Source: JAWLAT01 sp041395325 (GTDB lineage: Bacteria > Pseudomonadota > Gammaproteobacteria > Xanthomonadales > SZUA-5). From it: DNA of 64,000 nucleotides. The first letter of the stretch is position 1. Each line of letters starts with the position of its first letter. The translations under genes were made by a program, and so were the position numbers. The notes under the pieces are model-generated. The model ran no database searches. It saw only the letters and a list, made by a program, of their open reading frames with translations, and had not been told where the DNA came from. The stretch covers positions 124,001-188,000 of the forward strand of contig JAWLAT010000005.1 in assembly GCA_041395325.1 (NCBI GenBank). Reading direction: 5' to 3'. This document shows positions 1 through 8,201 of the stretch, in pieces.

Positions 1-1048
1 AGGCCACCATCGCTCGACCGGCCGATTGCGAGGCACCCAGGCACAGACCGGCCAGATTGGCCGCCCACCAGATCCAGCGCCCCTCTGCGTCCAGACCCAG
101 CAACAGCAGCGCCGCCAGCCAGCCGCACAGACTCAGGCCCAGCGCGGCGCGGTGCCCCAGCAGATCGGCCAGGGGACCGAACACCCAGGCGCCCACAGCT
201 GCGCTGAGATTGACCACCAGAATCAGCTTGATGCTGTCGGCGGGCGTGAAACCCAGCGCTTCCTGGGTGTAGATCGCCGCCACCGTGATCACCGTACCGA
301 CGCCAGCCTGGTAGGCCACGATGCAATACAGCAACCGACGTAGATCGCGCAGATCGTCCAATGCCCGCCAGCCTGACCAAAAGCCCTCATCGGCCGCACT
401 CGCGACCGGCGCGGCGCGCTCGCGCAGCCACAGGAAGGTCGGCAATGCGGCCAGCAGGAAGGCGACTGCGGTGATCAGCATGCACTGACGCACAGCCGCT
501 GAGGTCCCTTCGGGTGGCGCCTGCTGGATCCAGTACAAGCACAACGCCAGCACCAACATGCCGCCCAGATAGCCCAGGCCCCAGCCGTAGCCGGACAGTC
601 GCCCGAAAGCCTCCGGTCGCGCCAGTTCGGGCAGGAACGCGGCAATCAGGTTCTCACCCAGACCAAAGGCAATGTTGGTCAACACGACCAGGCCCAGCGC
701 CAGCGCGATCTGGCCACTGCCCACACCCGCCAAAGCCGCAGTGCCAGCGATGCAGATCAGACTGGTCCAGAGCAGGGCTCTTCGCTTGCTGGCATCGCGG
801 TCGGCCAGTGCGCCCAATTGCGGACCGACCGCCATCACGACCAGATAGGACAGCGACAGTGCGGCGGTCCACCACAACGTGGCGGCCGGGTGGCCCGCTG
901 CGACGACGCCCACGAAGTAGGCGTTGAAGATGGCGGTAATCACCACGGTGGTGTAGCCGGAGTTGGCAAAATCGAACAGCGCCCAGGCCCACAGCTCCCG
1001 CCGTTCCACCGCCGGGACGTCTGGCCCGTAGCTGCGCCGCAAGCTCAT
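1..1048 (-). CDS. UMF1-type MFS transporter (partial, C-terminus beyond left edge)
   Basis: Integral membrane transporter of the major facilitator superfamily, UMF1/Atg22-like group; the substrate cannot be told from sequence. The frame is open from the ATG at 1048 to base 2, giving about 349 residues. The N-terminus has the family signature WALFDFANSGY at about residues 21-31, followed by alternating hydrophobic segments and the cytoplasmic loop ALADRDASKRR near residue 85. The start overlaps the stop of the upstream acetyltransferase by 4 nt (ATGA), so the two are probably co-translated. The family is usually 420-450 residues, so roughly the last 80-100 are missing. The family call is confident, the role is not. 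Confidence 0.85.
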   Translation of the reverse strand, partial: MSLRRSYGPDVPAVERRELWAWALFDFANSGYTTVVITAIFNAYFVGVVAAGHPAATLWWTAALSLSYLVVMAVGPQLGALADRDASKRRALLWTSLICIAGTAALAGVGSGQIALALGLVVLTNIAFGLGENLIAAFLPELARPEAFGRLSGYGWGLGYLGGMLVLALCLYWIQQAPPEGTSAAVRQCMLITAVAFLLAALPTFLWLRERAAPVASAADEGFWSGWRALDDLRDLRRLLYCIVAYQAGVGTVITVAAIYTQEALGFTPADSIKLILVVNLSAAVGAWVFGPLADLLGHRAALGLSLCGWLAALLLLGLDAEGRWIWWAANLAGLCLGASQSAGRAMVA

Positions 1049-1563
1049 GCGCGCACCTTGGCCAGAACCACGAAATACAGATCGTCGCGACGTGGCAGGC
1101 CGAAGCGTGGGTCATGTTTTGGAAAGGGTCGCTCTTCACCCGTGGTCTCGTAGCCCCGCCGTCTGTACCAGTCGATCAGCTCCTGACGCTGCCAAAGCAC
1201 CGTCATCTCGATTCGATCGCAGTCCAACTCGTCGAACAGCTGTCGCTCACATTCGGCCAACACCGCCCGACCGATGCCGCCCGCCTGGCGCGTCGGATCG
1301 ACGGCAAACATGCCGAAGTACCCAGCGGAGGCAAGGCGTTCGATGTGAGCGCAGGCAATCAACCGTCCATCGGCTTCGGCCAGCACGATGCGGCTGTGCG
1401 GGCGGCCCAGCAGCGACTGCAGTCCGACCAGATCGATGCGCTGGCCATCCAGCAGGTCGGCTTCGGTGGTCCAGCCGCGGCGCGAGGTCTCACCGCGATA
1501 GGCCGACTCGACCAGCGCGCGCACGACTGACAGGTCGCCCGGTTGTGCGGCGCGAAATCGCAT
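1045..1563 (-). CDS. GNAT-family N-acetyltransferase
   Basis: Predicted acetyl-CoA-dependent acyltransferase of the GNAT fold, about 172 residues from the ATG at 1563. The N-terminus MRFRAAQPGD leads into a typical first strand, and the acetyl-CoA loop is visible as VDPTRQAGGIGRAVL (Q/R-x-x-G-x-G/A type). A C-terminal WYRRRGYE motif is also characteristic. The acceptor is unknown. The frame stays open upstream to 1698, overlapping aat; a GTG at 1575 lies just after GGGAGG, so the true start may be that GTG or the ATG. The gene lies 100 nt downstream of aat and overlaps the transporter by 4 nt, which suggests one transcript. Confidence 0.8.
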   Translation of the reverse strand: MRFRAAQPGDLSVVRALVESAYRGETSRRGWTTEADLLDGQRIDLVGLQSLLGRPHSRIVLAEADGRLIACAHIERLASAGYFGMFAVDPTRQAGGIGRAVLAECERQLFDELDCDRIEMTVLWQRQELIDWYRRRGYETTGEERPFPKHDPRFGLPRRDDLYFVVLAKVRA

Positions 1564-1663
1564 TGGCAGGGCCACATTGCCTCCCGGGCATGACATCAGA
1601 TGCGTCGCGGTCATCCGCGCTGAGTGGCAAAGATACCCGGTCCGGACCCGGCCGTGGCCAGTC

Positions 1664-2398
1664 TCAAAGGTCAGGTCGAAGCAACTCGGCGGCGGCACTG
1701 CGGTGCCAGTGTGAGGCCCAGGGAAGTGCCGGAGCCGCTAGCTGCAGGGCCCGCTCCAACTCGATCTCGAAGGCCCGACGCGTCAGGCAATGAGCACCCA
1801 GACTGAGCAGATGGGCGGTCTCCATCTGCACATCGATCAGCTGATTTCCCCAGTCCTGCCACTGCCGGCAGAGCGCCAGCAGCGCAACCTTGGACGCCTG
1901 TGGTCTGCGCGAGTACATCGATTCGGCGTAGAACACGCCGCCCAGGTTCACGCCATACAGGCCGCCGATCAGTTCGTCGCCGTCGCGTACTTCAATGGAG
2001 TGGGCAAACCCCGCCCGGTACAGCGCCTGATAGGCCGTCCGCATCTGTGGACCAATCCAGGTTCCGGCGTGATCGGCACGAGGGGCTGCGCAGCCGGCGA
2101 CAACCCCGGCAAAGTCCTCATCCACCCCGACCCGCCACGAACAGCCTCGCAGCCATCGTTCAAAGCGGTGCGCCTTGTGAAAGCGCTCGGCGTGCAGAAC
2201 GCAGCGCACCGGCGGACTCCACCACAGGACCGGTTCGTCCTCTCCAAACCACGGGAAAACCCCGCACCGGTAGGCCGCCAGCAACCGCTGTGGCTGCAGA
2301 TCGCCACCGACGGCCAGCAGGCCGGGCGGATCGCGCAGCGCCAGACGGGTCTCAGGAAAGAGCTCGGGATAATCGGGATGCAGCTGATGCAGCGGCAT
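1664..2398 (-). CDS. aat: leucyl/phenylalanyl-tRNA--protein transferase
   Basis: Transfers Leu or Phe from charged tRNA to proteins with N-terminal Arg or Lys, creating N-degrons for ClpS/ClpAP in the cytoplasm. The 244-residue length matches the family. Diagnostic stretches are the N-terminal FPETRLAL, LLAVGGDL, the GVFPWF motif near residue 48 and WWSPPVR near residue 60, followed by IGGLYGV and FYAESMYSR. It is divergent from infA and close to clpA and clpS, the same neighbourhood as in Escherichia coli (clpS-clpA-infA-aat). The ATG at 2398 is the only sensible start, because the family motif begins close behind it. Confidence 0.96.
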   Translation of the reverse strand: MPLHQLHPDYPELFPETRLALRDPPGLLAVGGDLQPQRLLAAYRCGVFPWFGEDEPVLWWSPPVRCVLHAERFHKAHRFERWLRGCSWRVGVDEDFAGVVAGCAAPRADHAGTWIGPQMRTAYQALYRAGFAHSIEVRDGDELIGGLYGVNLGGVFYAESMYSRRPQASKVALLALCRQWQDWGNQLIDVQMETAHLLSLGAHCLTRRAFEIELERALQLAAPALPWASHWHRSAAAELLRPDL

Positions 2399-2461
2399 GG
2401 CTCAAATCCGACCGGCGCCCCGCCCACATGCCTCACACTGGCCCGATCGCTGCCTTTGCGT

Positions 2462-2467
2462 CATAAT
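2462..2467 (+). promoter_or_regulatory. possible -10 box for infA
   Basis: CATAAT lies 32 nt upstream of the infA ATG, followed by a G-rich then T-rich leader. The -35 region at 17 bp spacing (2439-2444) matches TTGACA poorly, so this rests on the -10 alone. Confidence 0.3.
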
Positions 2468-2498
2468 TGGGGGTCTTTTTCGCGCTGCTAAGGGAAAC

Positions 2499-2717
2499 AT
2501 GTCCAAGGAAGACGTCATCGAAATGGAAGGCGTGGTCAGCGAAACGCTGCCCAATACGATGTTCCGTGTCGAACTCGAAAACGGTCACATCGTCACCGCC
2601 CACATTTCCGGGCGGATGCGCAAGAACTACATCCGCATCCTGACCGGCGACAAGGTCAAGGTGGAACTCACCCCCTACGATCTGAGCAAGGGTCGCATCA
2701 CTTTCCGCAGCAAGTAA
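2499..2717 (+). CDS. infA: translation initiation factor IF-1
   Basis: A 72-residue S1-type OB-fold protein that binds the ribosomal A site of the 30S subunit during initiation. It begins MSKEDVIEMEGVV and continues with the conserved LPNTMFRVELENGH, ISGRMRKNYIRIL and GDKVKVELTPYDLSKGRI motifs; the length matches the family exactly. An AAGGGAAAC Shine-Dalgarno region precedes the ATG at 2499. It is transcribed alone, divergent from aat and convergent with clpA, whose stop lies about 33 nt away. Confidence 0.98.
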   Translation: MSKEDVIEMEGVVSETLPNTMFRVELENGHIVTAHISGRMRKNYIRILTGDKVKVELTPYDLSKGRITFRSK

Positions 2718-2750
2718 TCCTCGCGCTCGCGCCGCCGGACGCCAGTTGCG

Positions 2751-5012
2751 TCAGGCTGGCGCCAGCAGCAGCGGTTGGGCCTCGGCCTGCACCACCAGTT
2801 CGCCGTCGGTCACCGTGACCGTCACCTTGCCGCCACTCTCCAGCGCACCGAACAGCAGCTCGTCAGCGAGTCGCCGCTTGATGTGCTCCTGGATGATGCG
2901 CGACATCGGCCGTGCGCCCATGGCCGGGTCGAAGCCCCGCTCGCCCAGCCAGGCGCGCGCCGCGTCGTCGACGACCAGCGTCACCTGCTTGTCGGCCAGC
3001 TGTGTCTCCAGTTCGATCAGGAACTTGTCCACGACGCGCAGAACCGTGGCGTTGTCCAGCGGCTGGAACTGAATGATCGCGTCGAGGCGGTTGCGGAATT
3101 CCGGACTGAACTGGCGGCGGATCGCTTCCATCGCATCGGTGGAGTGATCCTGCTCGACAAAGCCCATGCTGCGGCGTGACGCCTGGGCGGCACCGGCATT
3201 GGTGGTCAGCACCAGCGCCACATTGCGGAAATTGGCCTCACGACCGTTGGTATCGGTCAGCACGCCTCGATCCATCACCTGCAGCAGCAGGTTGAAAACA
3301 TCCGGATGCGCCTTCTCGATCTCGTCCAGCAACAGCACCGCATGCGGATGCTTGGTCACGGCTTCGGTCAACAGACCGCCCTGATCGAAACCCACATAGC
3401 CCGGCGGCGCGCCCACCAGACGCGACACGGTGTGCGCTTCCATGTACTCGCTCATGTCGAAGCGAATCAGCTCGATGCCCAGGGTCATGGCCAGCTGGCG
3501 CGTCACCTCGGTCTTGCCCACGCCGGTCGGACCGGCGAGCAGGAAACAGCCGATGGGCTTGTTCGGATCGGCCAGACCGGAGCGCGACATCTTGATCGCC
3601 GCGGCCAGCGAGTCGATCGCCGCATCCTGACCGAACACCACCATCTTCAGGTTGCGGTCCAGATTGCGCAGCACTTCCTTGTCCGACACCGACACCTGCT
3701 TGGCCGGAATGCGCGCCATCTTGGCCACGATGTACTCGACTTCAGCGGCGTCGATCTGCTGCTTGCGGTCACTCTCGGACAACAAGCGCTGACGGGCGCC
3801 AGCCTCGTCGATCACGTCGATGGCCTTGTCCGGCAGGAAGCGATCGTGGATGTGCTTGACGCTCAGTTCCACCGCGGCCTTCAAAGACTCCGGCGTGTAC
3901 TCGACGCCATGGTGTTCCTCGAAGCGGCTCTTCAGCCCACGCAGAATGTCGATGGTCTCGCCGACGCTGGGCTCTGGCACATCGATTTTCTGGAAACGCC
4001 GCGTCAACGCGCGGTCCTTCTCGAAAACGCCGCGGAACTCCTGGAAGGTGGTCGAGCCGATGCAGCGTAGCTCACCGGAACCCAGCATCGGCTTGATCAG
4101 ATTGGAGGCGTCCATGACGCCACCAGAGGCCGAGCCGGCGCCGATGATCGTGTGAATCTCGTCGATGAACAGGATGGCCTTGGGAATCTTGCGCAACTCG
4201 GCCACGACCTGCTTGAGCCGCTTCTCGAAGTCGCCGCGATACTTGGTGCCCGCAACCAGCGCGCCCAGATCCAGCGCGAAGATCACTGCCTCCTTCAGCA
4301 CCTCGGGCACGTCGCCCTCGACGATGCGCTTGGCCAGACCTTCGGCCAGCGCCGTCTTGCCCACGCCGGCCTCGCCAACGTAAAGCGGGTTGTTCTTGCG
4401 CCGTCGGCAAAGGATCTGAATCGTTCGCTCGATCTCGTCGGCGCGTCCGATCAGCGGATCGATCTTGCCCTGCCGGGCCAGCTCATTGAGGTTGCTGGCA
4501 TAGTTCTCCAGCGCACTCTTGCGCTCGCCCTGCTCGCCTTCGGCCTCGCTCTGCTCACCTTCCTGGCCCGATTCGCTGGCGCCCTTGGTGATGCCGTGAG
4601 AGATGAAATTGACCACATCCAGACGCGTCACGCCGTTCTGCTGCAGCAGGAAGGCCGCGTGCGAATCCTTCTCGGCAAAGATCGCCACCAGCACATTGGC
4701 GCCGGAGACCTCTTTCCGGCCTGACGACTGCACGTGATAGAGCGCCCGCTGCAGCACGCGCTGGAAGCCCAGTGTGGGCTGGGTGTCTCGCTCGTCGCCT
4801 TCGGGCAGCACCGGCACCGTGTCACCGATCACCTTGGCCAGTTCGCGACCCAGCCTGGCCACATCGGCACCGCAAGCCTTGAGCACCTGCACCGCCGAAG
4901 GGTTGTCCAGCAGCGCCTTGAGCAGATGCTCGACCGTGGTGAACTCATGCCGACGTGCGCGCGCCTCATTGAGGCACTGACTGATGCTGAGTTCGAGATC
5001 CTTGCTGAACAT
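2751..5012 (-). CDS. clpA: ATP-dependent Clp protease ATP-binding subunit ClpA
   Basis: Hexameric AAA+ unfoldase that feeds substrates to ClpP. The 753 residues match ClpA (about 758 in E. coli). The N-domain covers roughly residues 1-140 and is followed by an acidic Glu/Gly-rich linker at 144-166. The first AAA module has Walker A GEAGVGKT at 213-220 and Walker B ILFIDEIH. The second has Walker A GPTGVGKT near residue 500 and LLLDEIEKAH. A strong GAAGGAGG lies 9 nt before the ATG at 5012. clpS lies 74 nt upstream on the same strand, so adaptor and unfoldase are probably co-transcribed. Confidence 0.97.
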   Translation of the reverse strand: MFSKDLELSISQCLNEARARRHEFTTVEHLLKALLDNPSAVQVLKACGADVARLGRELAKVIGDTVPVLPEGDERDTQPTLGFQRVLQRALYHVQSSGRKEVSGANVLVAIFAEKDSHAAFLLQQNGVTRLDVVNFISHGITKGASESGQEGEQSEAEGEQGERKSALENYASNLNELARQGKIDPLIGRADEIERTIQILCRRRKNNPLYVGEAGVGKTALAEGLAKRIVEGDVPEVLKEAVIFALDLGALVAGTKYRGDFEKRLKQVVAELRKIPKAILFIDEIHTIIGAGSASGGVMDASNLIKPMLGSGELRCIGSTTFQEFRGVFEKDRALTRRFQKIDVPEPSVGETIDILRGLKSRFEEHHGVEYTPESLKAAVELSVKHIHDRFLPDKAIDVIDEAGARQRLLSESDRKQQIDAAEVEYIVAKMARIPAKQVSVSDKEVLRNLDRNLKMVVFGQDAAIDSLAAAIKMSRSGLADPNKPIGCFLLAGPTGVGKTEVTRQLAMTLGIELIRFDMSEYMEAHTVSRLVGAPPGYVGFDQGGLLTEAVTKHPHAVLLLDEIEKAHPDVFNLLLQVMDRGVLTDTNGREANFRNVALVLTTNAGAAQASRRSMGFVEQDHSTDAMEAIRRQFSPEFRNRLDAIIQFQPLDNATVLRVVDKFLIELETQLADKQVTLVVDDAARAWLGERGFDPAMGARPMSRIIQEHIKRRLADELLFGALESGGKVTVTVTDGELVVQAEAQPLLLAPA

Positions 5013-5086
5013 ACGGTGGAGCCTCCTTCAGGGACGCAGGACCGCAACGGTCTGCGAACAATCAGATGCCGTCTTCAACCGCGATT

Positions 5087-5416
5087 TCAAGCTTCCTCCA
5101 TCGCGCACATCAAAGGATGCTGATGGGCACGCGAGAAAGCGTTGACCTGGGTCACTTTGGTTTCCGCGATGTCGCGCGTGAACACGCCGCAGATGCCCTT
5201 GCCGCGAGTATGCACGTGCAACATGATCCGCGTGGCCGTCTCCCGGTTCATGCCGAAGAAGGTCTCCAGCACCACCACGACGAACTCCATCGGCGTGTAA
5301 TCGTCGTTGAGCAGCACGACCTTGTAGAGCTTGGGCTCCTCGACTTCCGGTCGCGCCGCCTCAACGGCAACGCCCAGATCGCGATCGGGCTGTTCGGGCT
5401 GATCCTTCTGACTCAT
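5087..5416 (-). CDS. clpS: ATP-dependent Clp protease adaptor ClpS
   Basis: N-degron recognition adaptor that delivers proteins with Leu, Phe, Tyr or Trp N-termini to ClpAP. The 109 residues comprise an unstructured N-terminal tail and the ClpS core, with KVVLLNDDYTPMEFVV near residues 35-50 (the NDD/TPMEFV part lines the N-degron pocket) and MLHVHTRGKGICG further on. The ATG at 5416 is chosen because the longer frame adds sequence unlike the family. It precedes clpA and stands divergent from nudJ. A TATACT box 40 nt upstream could be its promoter. Confidence 0.95.
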   Translation of the reverse strand: MSQKDQPEQPDRDLGVAVEAARPEVEEPKLYKVVLLNDDYTPMEFVVVVLETFFGMNRETATRIMLHVHTRGKGICGVFTRDIAETKVTQVNAFSRAHQHPLMCAMEEA

Positions 5417-5455
5417 GGGGCGCGGCTTGTCGTGATCCTGGCCAAATCGACAACC

Positions 5456-5461
5456 AGTATA
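5456..5461 (-). promoter_or_regulatory. possible -10 box for clpS-clpA
   Basis: On the minus strand this reads TATACT (5 of 6 to consensus), 40 nt before the clpS ATG. No convincing -35 box is visible at 16-18 bp. Confidence 0.35.
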
Positions 5462-5582
5462 GCCAAGCGAACCTGTTGCGAATGTCATCGATCCGCCAAA
5501 GCGTCAAACCGGCCCTCGGCGTTCAGCGACGATCGCGCCAGGCCGCTATCCTTGTCGGTCGATTCCGCCCCCTGCACTGCCG

Positions 5583-6038
5583 ATGACCGAACCCAGCCCC
5601 CGTCGATTCGCACCCCGTGTCACGGTCGCGACAATCGTCGAACAAGACGGCCGCTTCCTGCTGGTCGAAGAACAGGTCGGTGGCCGGCTGGTGCTCAACC
5701 AGCCGGCCGGGCATCTGGATCCGGGTGAGAGTCTGATCGAAGCGGCGCGCCGCGAGACGCTCGAGGAAACCGCCTACCACGTCGAGCCCTGGTCGCTGGT
5801 GGGCGTCTATCAGCTGGACCAACGACAGCGGCACTTCGTTCGCTTCAGTTTCGCCGCCAGGTTGCTGAGCCATGAACCGGAGCGCCAACTGGACGACGGC
5901 ATCGTGCGCGCACTGTGGCTCGATCGCGACGAGATCGCCGCGCAGACCAATCTGCGTTCGGTCACGGTGCTGCGTTCCATCGACGACTATCTCAGCGGCC
6001 AGCGGGCACCGCTGAATCTGCTCACGCATCTGCCATGA
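5583..6038 (+). CDS. nudJ: NUDIX hydrolase, NudJ-like phosphatase
   Basis: Predicted nucleoside di/triphosphate or thiamine pyrophosphate hydrolase, 151 residues. The Nudix box is complete in its acidic residues (GHLDPGES at about 45-52, then RRETLEET), with Ala instead of the usual final Gly. The N-terminal RVTVATIVEQDGRFLLVEE and the later NQPAGHLDPGE are typical of NudJ (YmfB). The stop overlaps the mnmA start by ATGA. nudJ adjacent to mnmA is a conserved gammaproteobacterial arrangement, which supports the specific name over a generic Nudix label. Confidence 0.85.
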   Translation: MTEPSPRRFAPRVTVATIVEQDGRFLLVEEQVGGRLVLNQPAGHLDPGESLIEAARRETLEETAYHVEPWSLVGVYQLDQRQRHFVRFSFAARLLSHEPERQLDDGIVRALWLDRDEIAAQTNLRSVTVLRSIDDYLSGQRAPLNLLTHLP

Positions 6039-7141
6039 GTGCTACCGGATCACTCGCCGTGGCATTGTCCGGTGGCGTCGATTCCGCCGTCACGGCCTGG
6101 CTGCTCAGCCGCGAGCAGCCGGGCCTGCCAGCCATCTACATGAACAACTGGGAGATGGACGACGACGGCAGCTGCCCGGGCGAGATCGACGCCCGCGACG
6201 CTGCTGCCGTCGCCGCACAGCTCGGCTTGCCCTTTCATGTCCGCAATCTGGCAGCGGTCTACTGGGAACGGGTGTTCGAGCAGTTCCTGGCCGAGCACCG
6301 GCGCGGGCGCACGCCCAACCCCGATGTGCTGTGCAATCGCGAAGTGAAGTTCAGTGCGCTGGTCGATGCCGCCGATGCACTGGGCGCGGAACGAATTGCC
6401 ACCGGCCATTACGCCCGGATCGAGCGGCACGGCACCCAGTGGCGTCTGCTCAAGGGTCTGGACGCCAACAAGGACCAGAGCTATTTCCTGCATCTGCTCG
6501 ATCAGCAACAGTTGTCGCGAGCCTGCTTTCCACTTGGCGCCCTGCACAAGCCCAGGGTCCGGCAACTGGCACAGGAAGCCCGACTGCCGGTCGCCAGCAA
6601 ACGCGACAGCACCGGCATCTGCTTCATCGGCGAGCGACGCCATCGCCCCTTCCTGCAACGTTTCCTGGCGCGCCAGCCCGGTCCGATCATCAGTGATCGG
6701 GGACAGCGACTGGGCGAACACGAGGGGCTGGCCTTCTACACGCTCGGGCAGCGCGGCGGCCTGGGCATCGGCGGTGTCGACGGCGCTGCAGCGGCCCCCT
6801 GGTATGTGCTGGCCAAGCGCAGCGAGGACAATGCCCTGATCGTCGGCCAGGGTGTGGACCATCCCTGGCTCTATAGCCGCCAGTTGTGGACTGAGACGGG
6901 TCACTTCATTGCCGCTGAGCCACCCGCCTCACGCTTCGTCTGCGTGGCCAAGACCCGCTATCGTCAGCCCGATCAAGCCTGCAGCGTTTCCATTGACGGC
7001 GATGGGCGCTGGCAGCTTCGATTTGCACAACCCCAGCGTGCGGTTACACCGGGCCAGTCGGTGGTGCTCTACGACGGTGAGCGCTGTCTGGGCGGTGCGG
7101 TGATCGAGGCCGGTGACGCCCCAGTCGGCGAGAGGACTTGA
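6035..7141 (+). CDS. mnmA: tRNA-specific 2-thiouridylase MnmA
   Basis: Catalyses 2-thiolation of the wobble uridine (s2U34) in tRNAs for Glu, Gln and Lys, using sulfur relayed from a cysteine desulfurase. 368 residues, the usual size. An N-terminal PP-loop (LSGGVDSAV, about residues 10-18) binds ATP. A TPNPDVLCNREVKF motif carries one catalytic Cys near residue 97, and DSTGICFIGER carries the second near residue 194. YTLGQRGGLGIGG follows. The ATG at 6035 overlaps the nudJ stop. The C-terminal beta-barrel is complete. Confidence 0.95.
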   Translation: MSATGSLAVALSGGVDSAVTAWLLSREQPGLPAIYMNNWEMDDDGSCPGEIDARDAAAVAAQLGLPFHVRNLAAVYWERVFEQFLAEHRRGRTPNPDVLCNREVKFSALVDAADALGAERIATGHYARIERHGTQWRLLKGLDANKDQSYFLHLLDQQQLSRACFPLGALHKPRVRQLAQEARLPVASKRDSTGICFIGERRHRPFLQRFLARQPGPIISDRGQRLGEHEGLAFYTLGQRGGLGIGGVDGAAAAPWYVLAKRSEDNALIVGQGVDHPWLYSRQLWTETGHFIAAEPPASRFVCVAKTRYRQPDQACSVSIDGDGRWQLRFAQPQRAVTPGQSVVLYDGERCLGGAVIEAGDAPVGERT

Positions 7142-7216
7142 CGCTTCCTGCGGCTTGCCGCCCAATCCGGCGCAACGGTTCGTGACCAGAGTCCCGCGAT
7201 TGGGGAGATCAAGAAC

Positions 7217-7600
7217 ATGATCAGCAGTCTCTATCTGGCGGCTGCCGCCTTGCTGGTGGTGGCACTGCTGCTGCGGGTCGCGCAACTGCGCCATCGCCTG
7301 CGGGTGGGCATGGGTGACGGCGGCCATGGCCAATTGCAGCGGGCCATCAGGGTCCATGCCAATGCCGTGGAAACGCTGCCCATGGCGCTGCTGATGCTGC
7401 TGGCGGCCGAGTGGCAGGGCGCCGCACCCTGGCTGCTGCATGTCGCTGGACTGAGCCTGCTGTTGGGTCGCGTGCTGCACGCGATCGGCCTGGGCCGACA
7501 TGGCGGCTACAGTGTCGGGCGTTTCTGGGGCACAGCCGTGACCGTCCTGTGCTATCTGTGGCTCATTGCGCTGCTGCTTTACCGGAGTTTGCTCGTATGA
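7217..7600 (+). CDS. MAPEG-family membrane protein
   Basis: A 127-residue inner-membrane protein with four hydrophobic segments, of the membrane-associated eicosanoid/glutathione metabolism family. Diagnostic residues are in RAIRVHANAVETLPMALLMLL (RxxxNxxE-type, residues 41-61) and the following LLHVAGLSLLLGRVLHAIG. Substrate unknown; bacterial members may have glutathione transferase or peroxidase activity. A GGGGAG Shine-Dalgarno lies 9 nt before the ATG. The stop overlaps the start of the next lipoprotein gene (ATGA). Confidence 0.85.
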   Translation: MISSLYLAAAALLVVALLLRVAQLRHRLRVGMGDGGHGQLQRAIRVHANAVETLPMALLMLLAAEWQGAAPWLLHVAGLSLLLGRVLHAIGLGRHGGYSVGRFWGTAVTVLCYLWLIALLLYRSLLV

Positions 7601-8103
7601 CCGATTGCGATGACCGCGCCACCGAGAATGGCCGCCGTCCGGACCCCGCTCGTCGCCGCTGGTTGCTGGCATTGATCGCCTTGCCCTTGACGGCCTGTGG
7701 CCCCAAGCGGCGGATGGGCATCCGCGGACCGCGTGTCACGCTGGCCGGTATCGAGCAGGACGCCAGCGGCTGGCATGTGCGGGTCCGCGTGCAGAACGTC
7801 ATTGACCGGGATCTGGTACTCAGCGGTTTGGATCTGCAGTTGAAGCTCAAGCAATCCAGTGTCCCATTGCGGATGAGCCAGCTGTCCATCCGCATCCCCT
7901 CGCTGTCCAGCGAAGTGCTAACGGTGCCCACCGCGATGCCGGCGGGGTTCATCGCCGAGTTGGCTGCGGCCGCGCGTCGTGCCGGTGGCGCCGCCTACAC
8001 GCTGCTGGGTGAGATCGACAGCAGTGAACCCGAACGTCGCTTCAAGACCGAGTACGAGGGGTTCCTGTCGCCTGTGCCGGGCCGGAACGACGCCTACCGC
8101 TGA
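7597..8103 (+). CDS. putative lipoprotein, LEA14-like
   Basis: A 168-residue protein with an Arg-rich N-terminus, a hydrophobic stretch and the lipobox LTAC at about residues 30-33, so it is probably lipid-anchored. The mature part, from GPRVTLAGIEQD through VRVRVQNVIDRDLVLSGLDLQL, resembles the LEA14 / water-stress (WHy) beta-sandwich, a fold shared by periplasmic lipoproteins of unknown role. It is translationally coupled to the MAPEG gene by an ATGA overlap. The LEA14 assignment comes from pattern recognition only. Confidence 0.65.
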   Translation: MTDCDDRATENGRRPDPARRRWLLALIALPLTACGPKRRMGIRGPRVTLAGIEQDASGWHVRVRVQNVIDRDLVLSGLDLQLKLKQSSVPLRMSQLSIRIPSLSSEVLTVPTAMPAGFIAELAAAARRAGGAAYTLLGEIDSSEPERRFKTEYEGFLSPVPGRNDAYR

Positions 8104-8201
8104 TCGCTGCCATTGACCCGGCACCTGATCGAGTCGCGCTGACCATACTCCCGCGTATCGTGGCAAGCTAGGCGTCTCTCTGAGCTGCCGCAGGTACGGT
8201 C

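Noticed and set aside
3306..4070. Plus-strand frame of 254 codons opposite clpA
   Set aside because: Antisense shadow; ClpA AAA+ motifs are continuous on the other strand.
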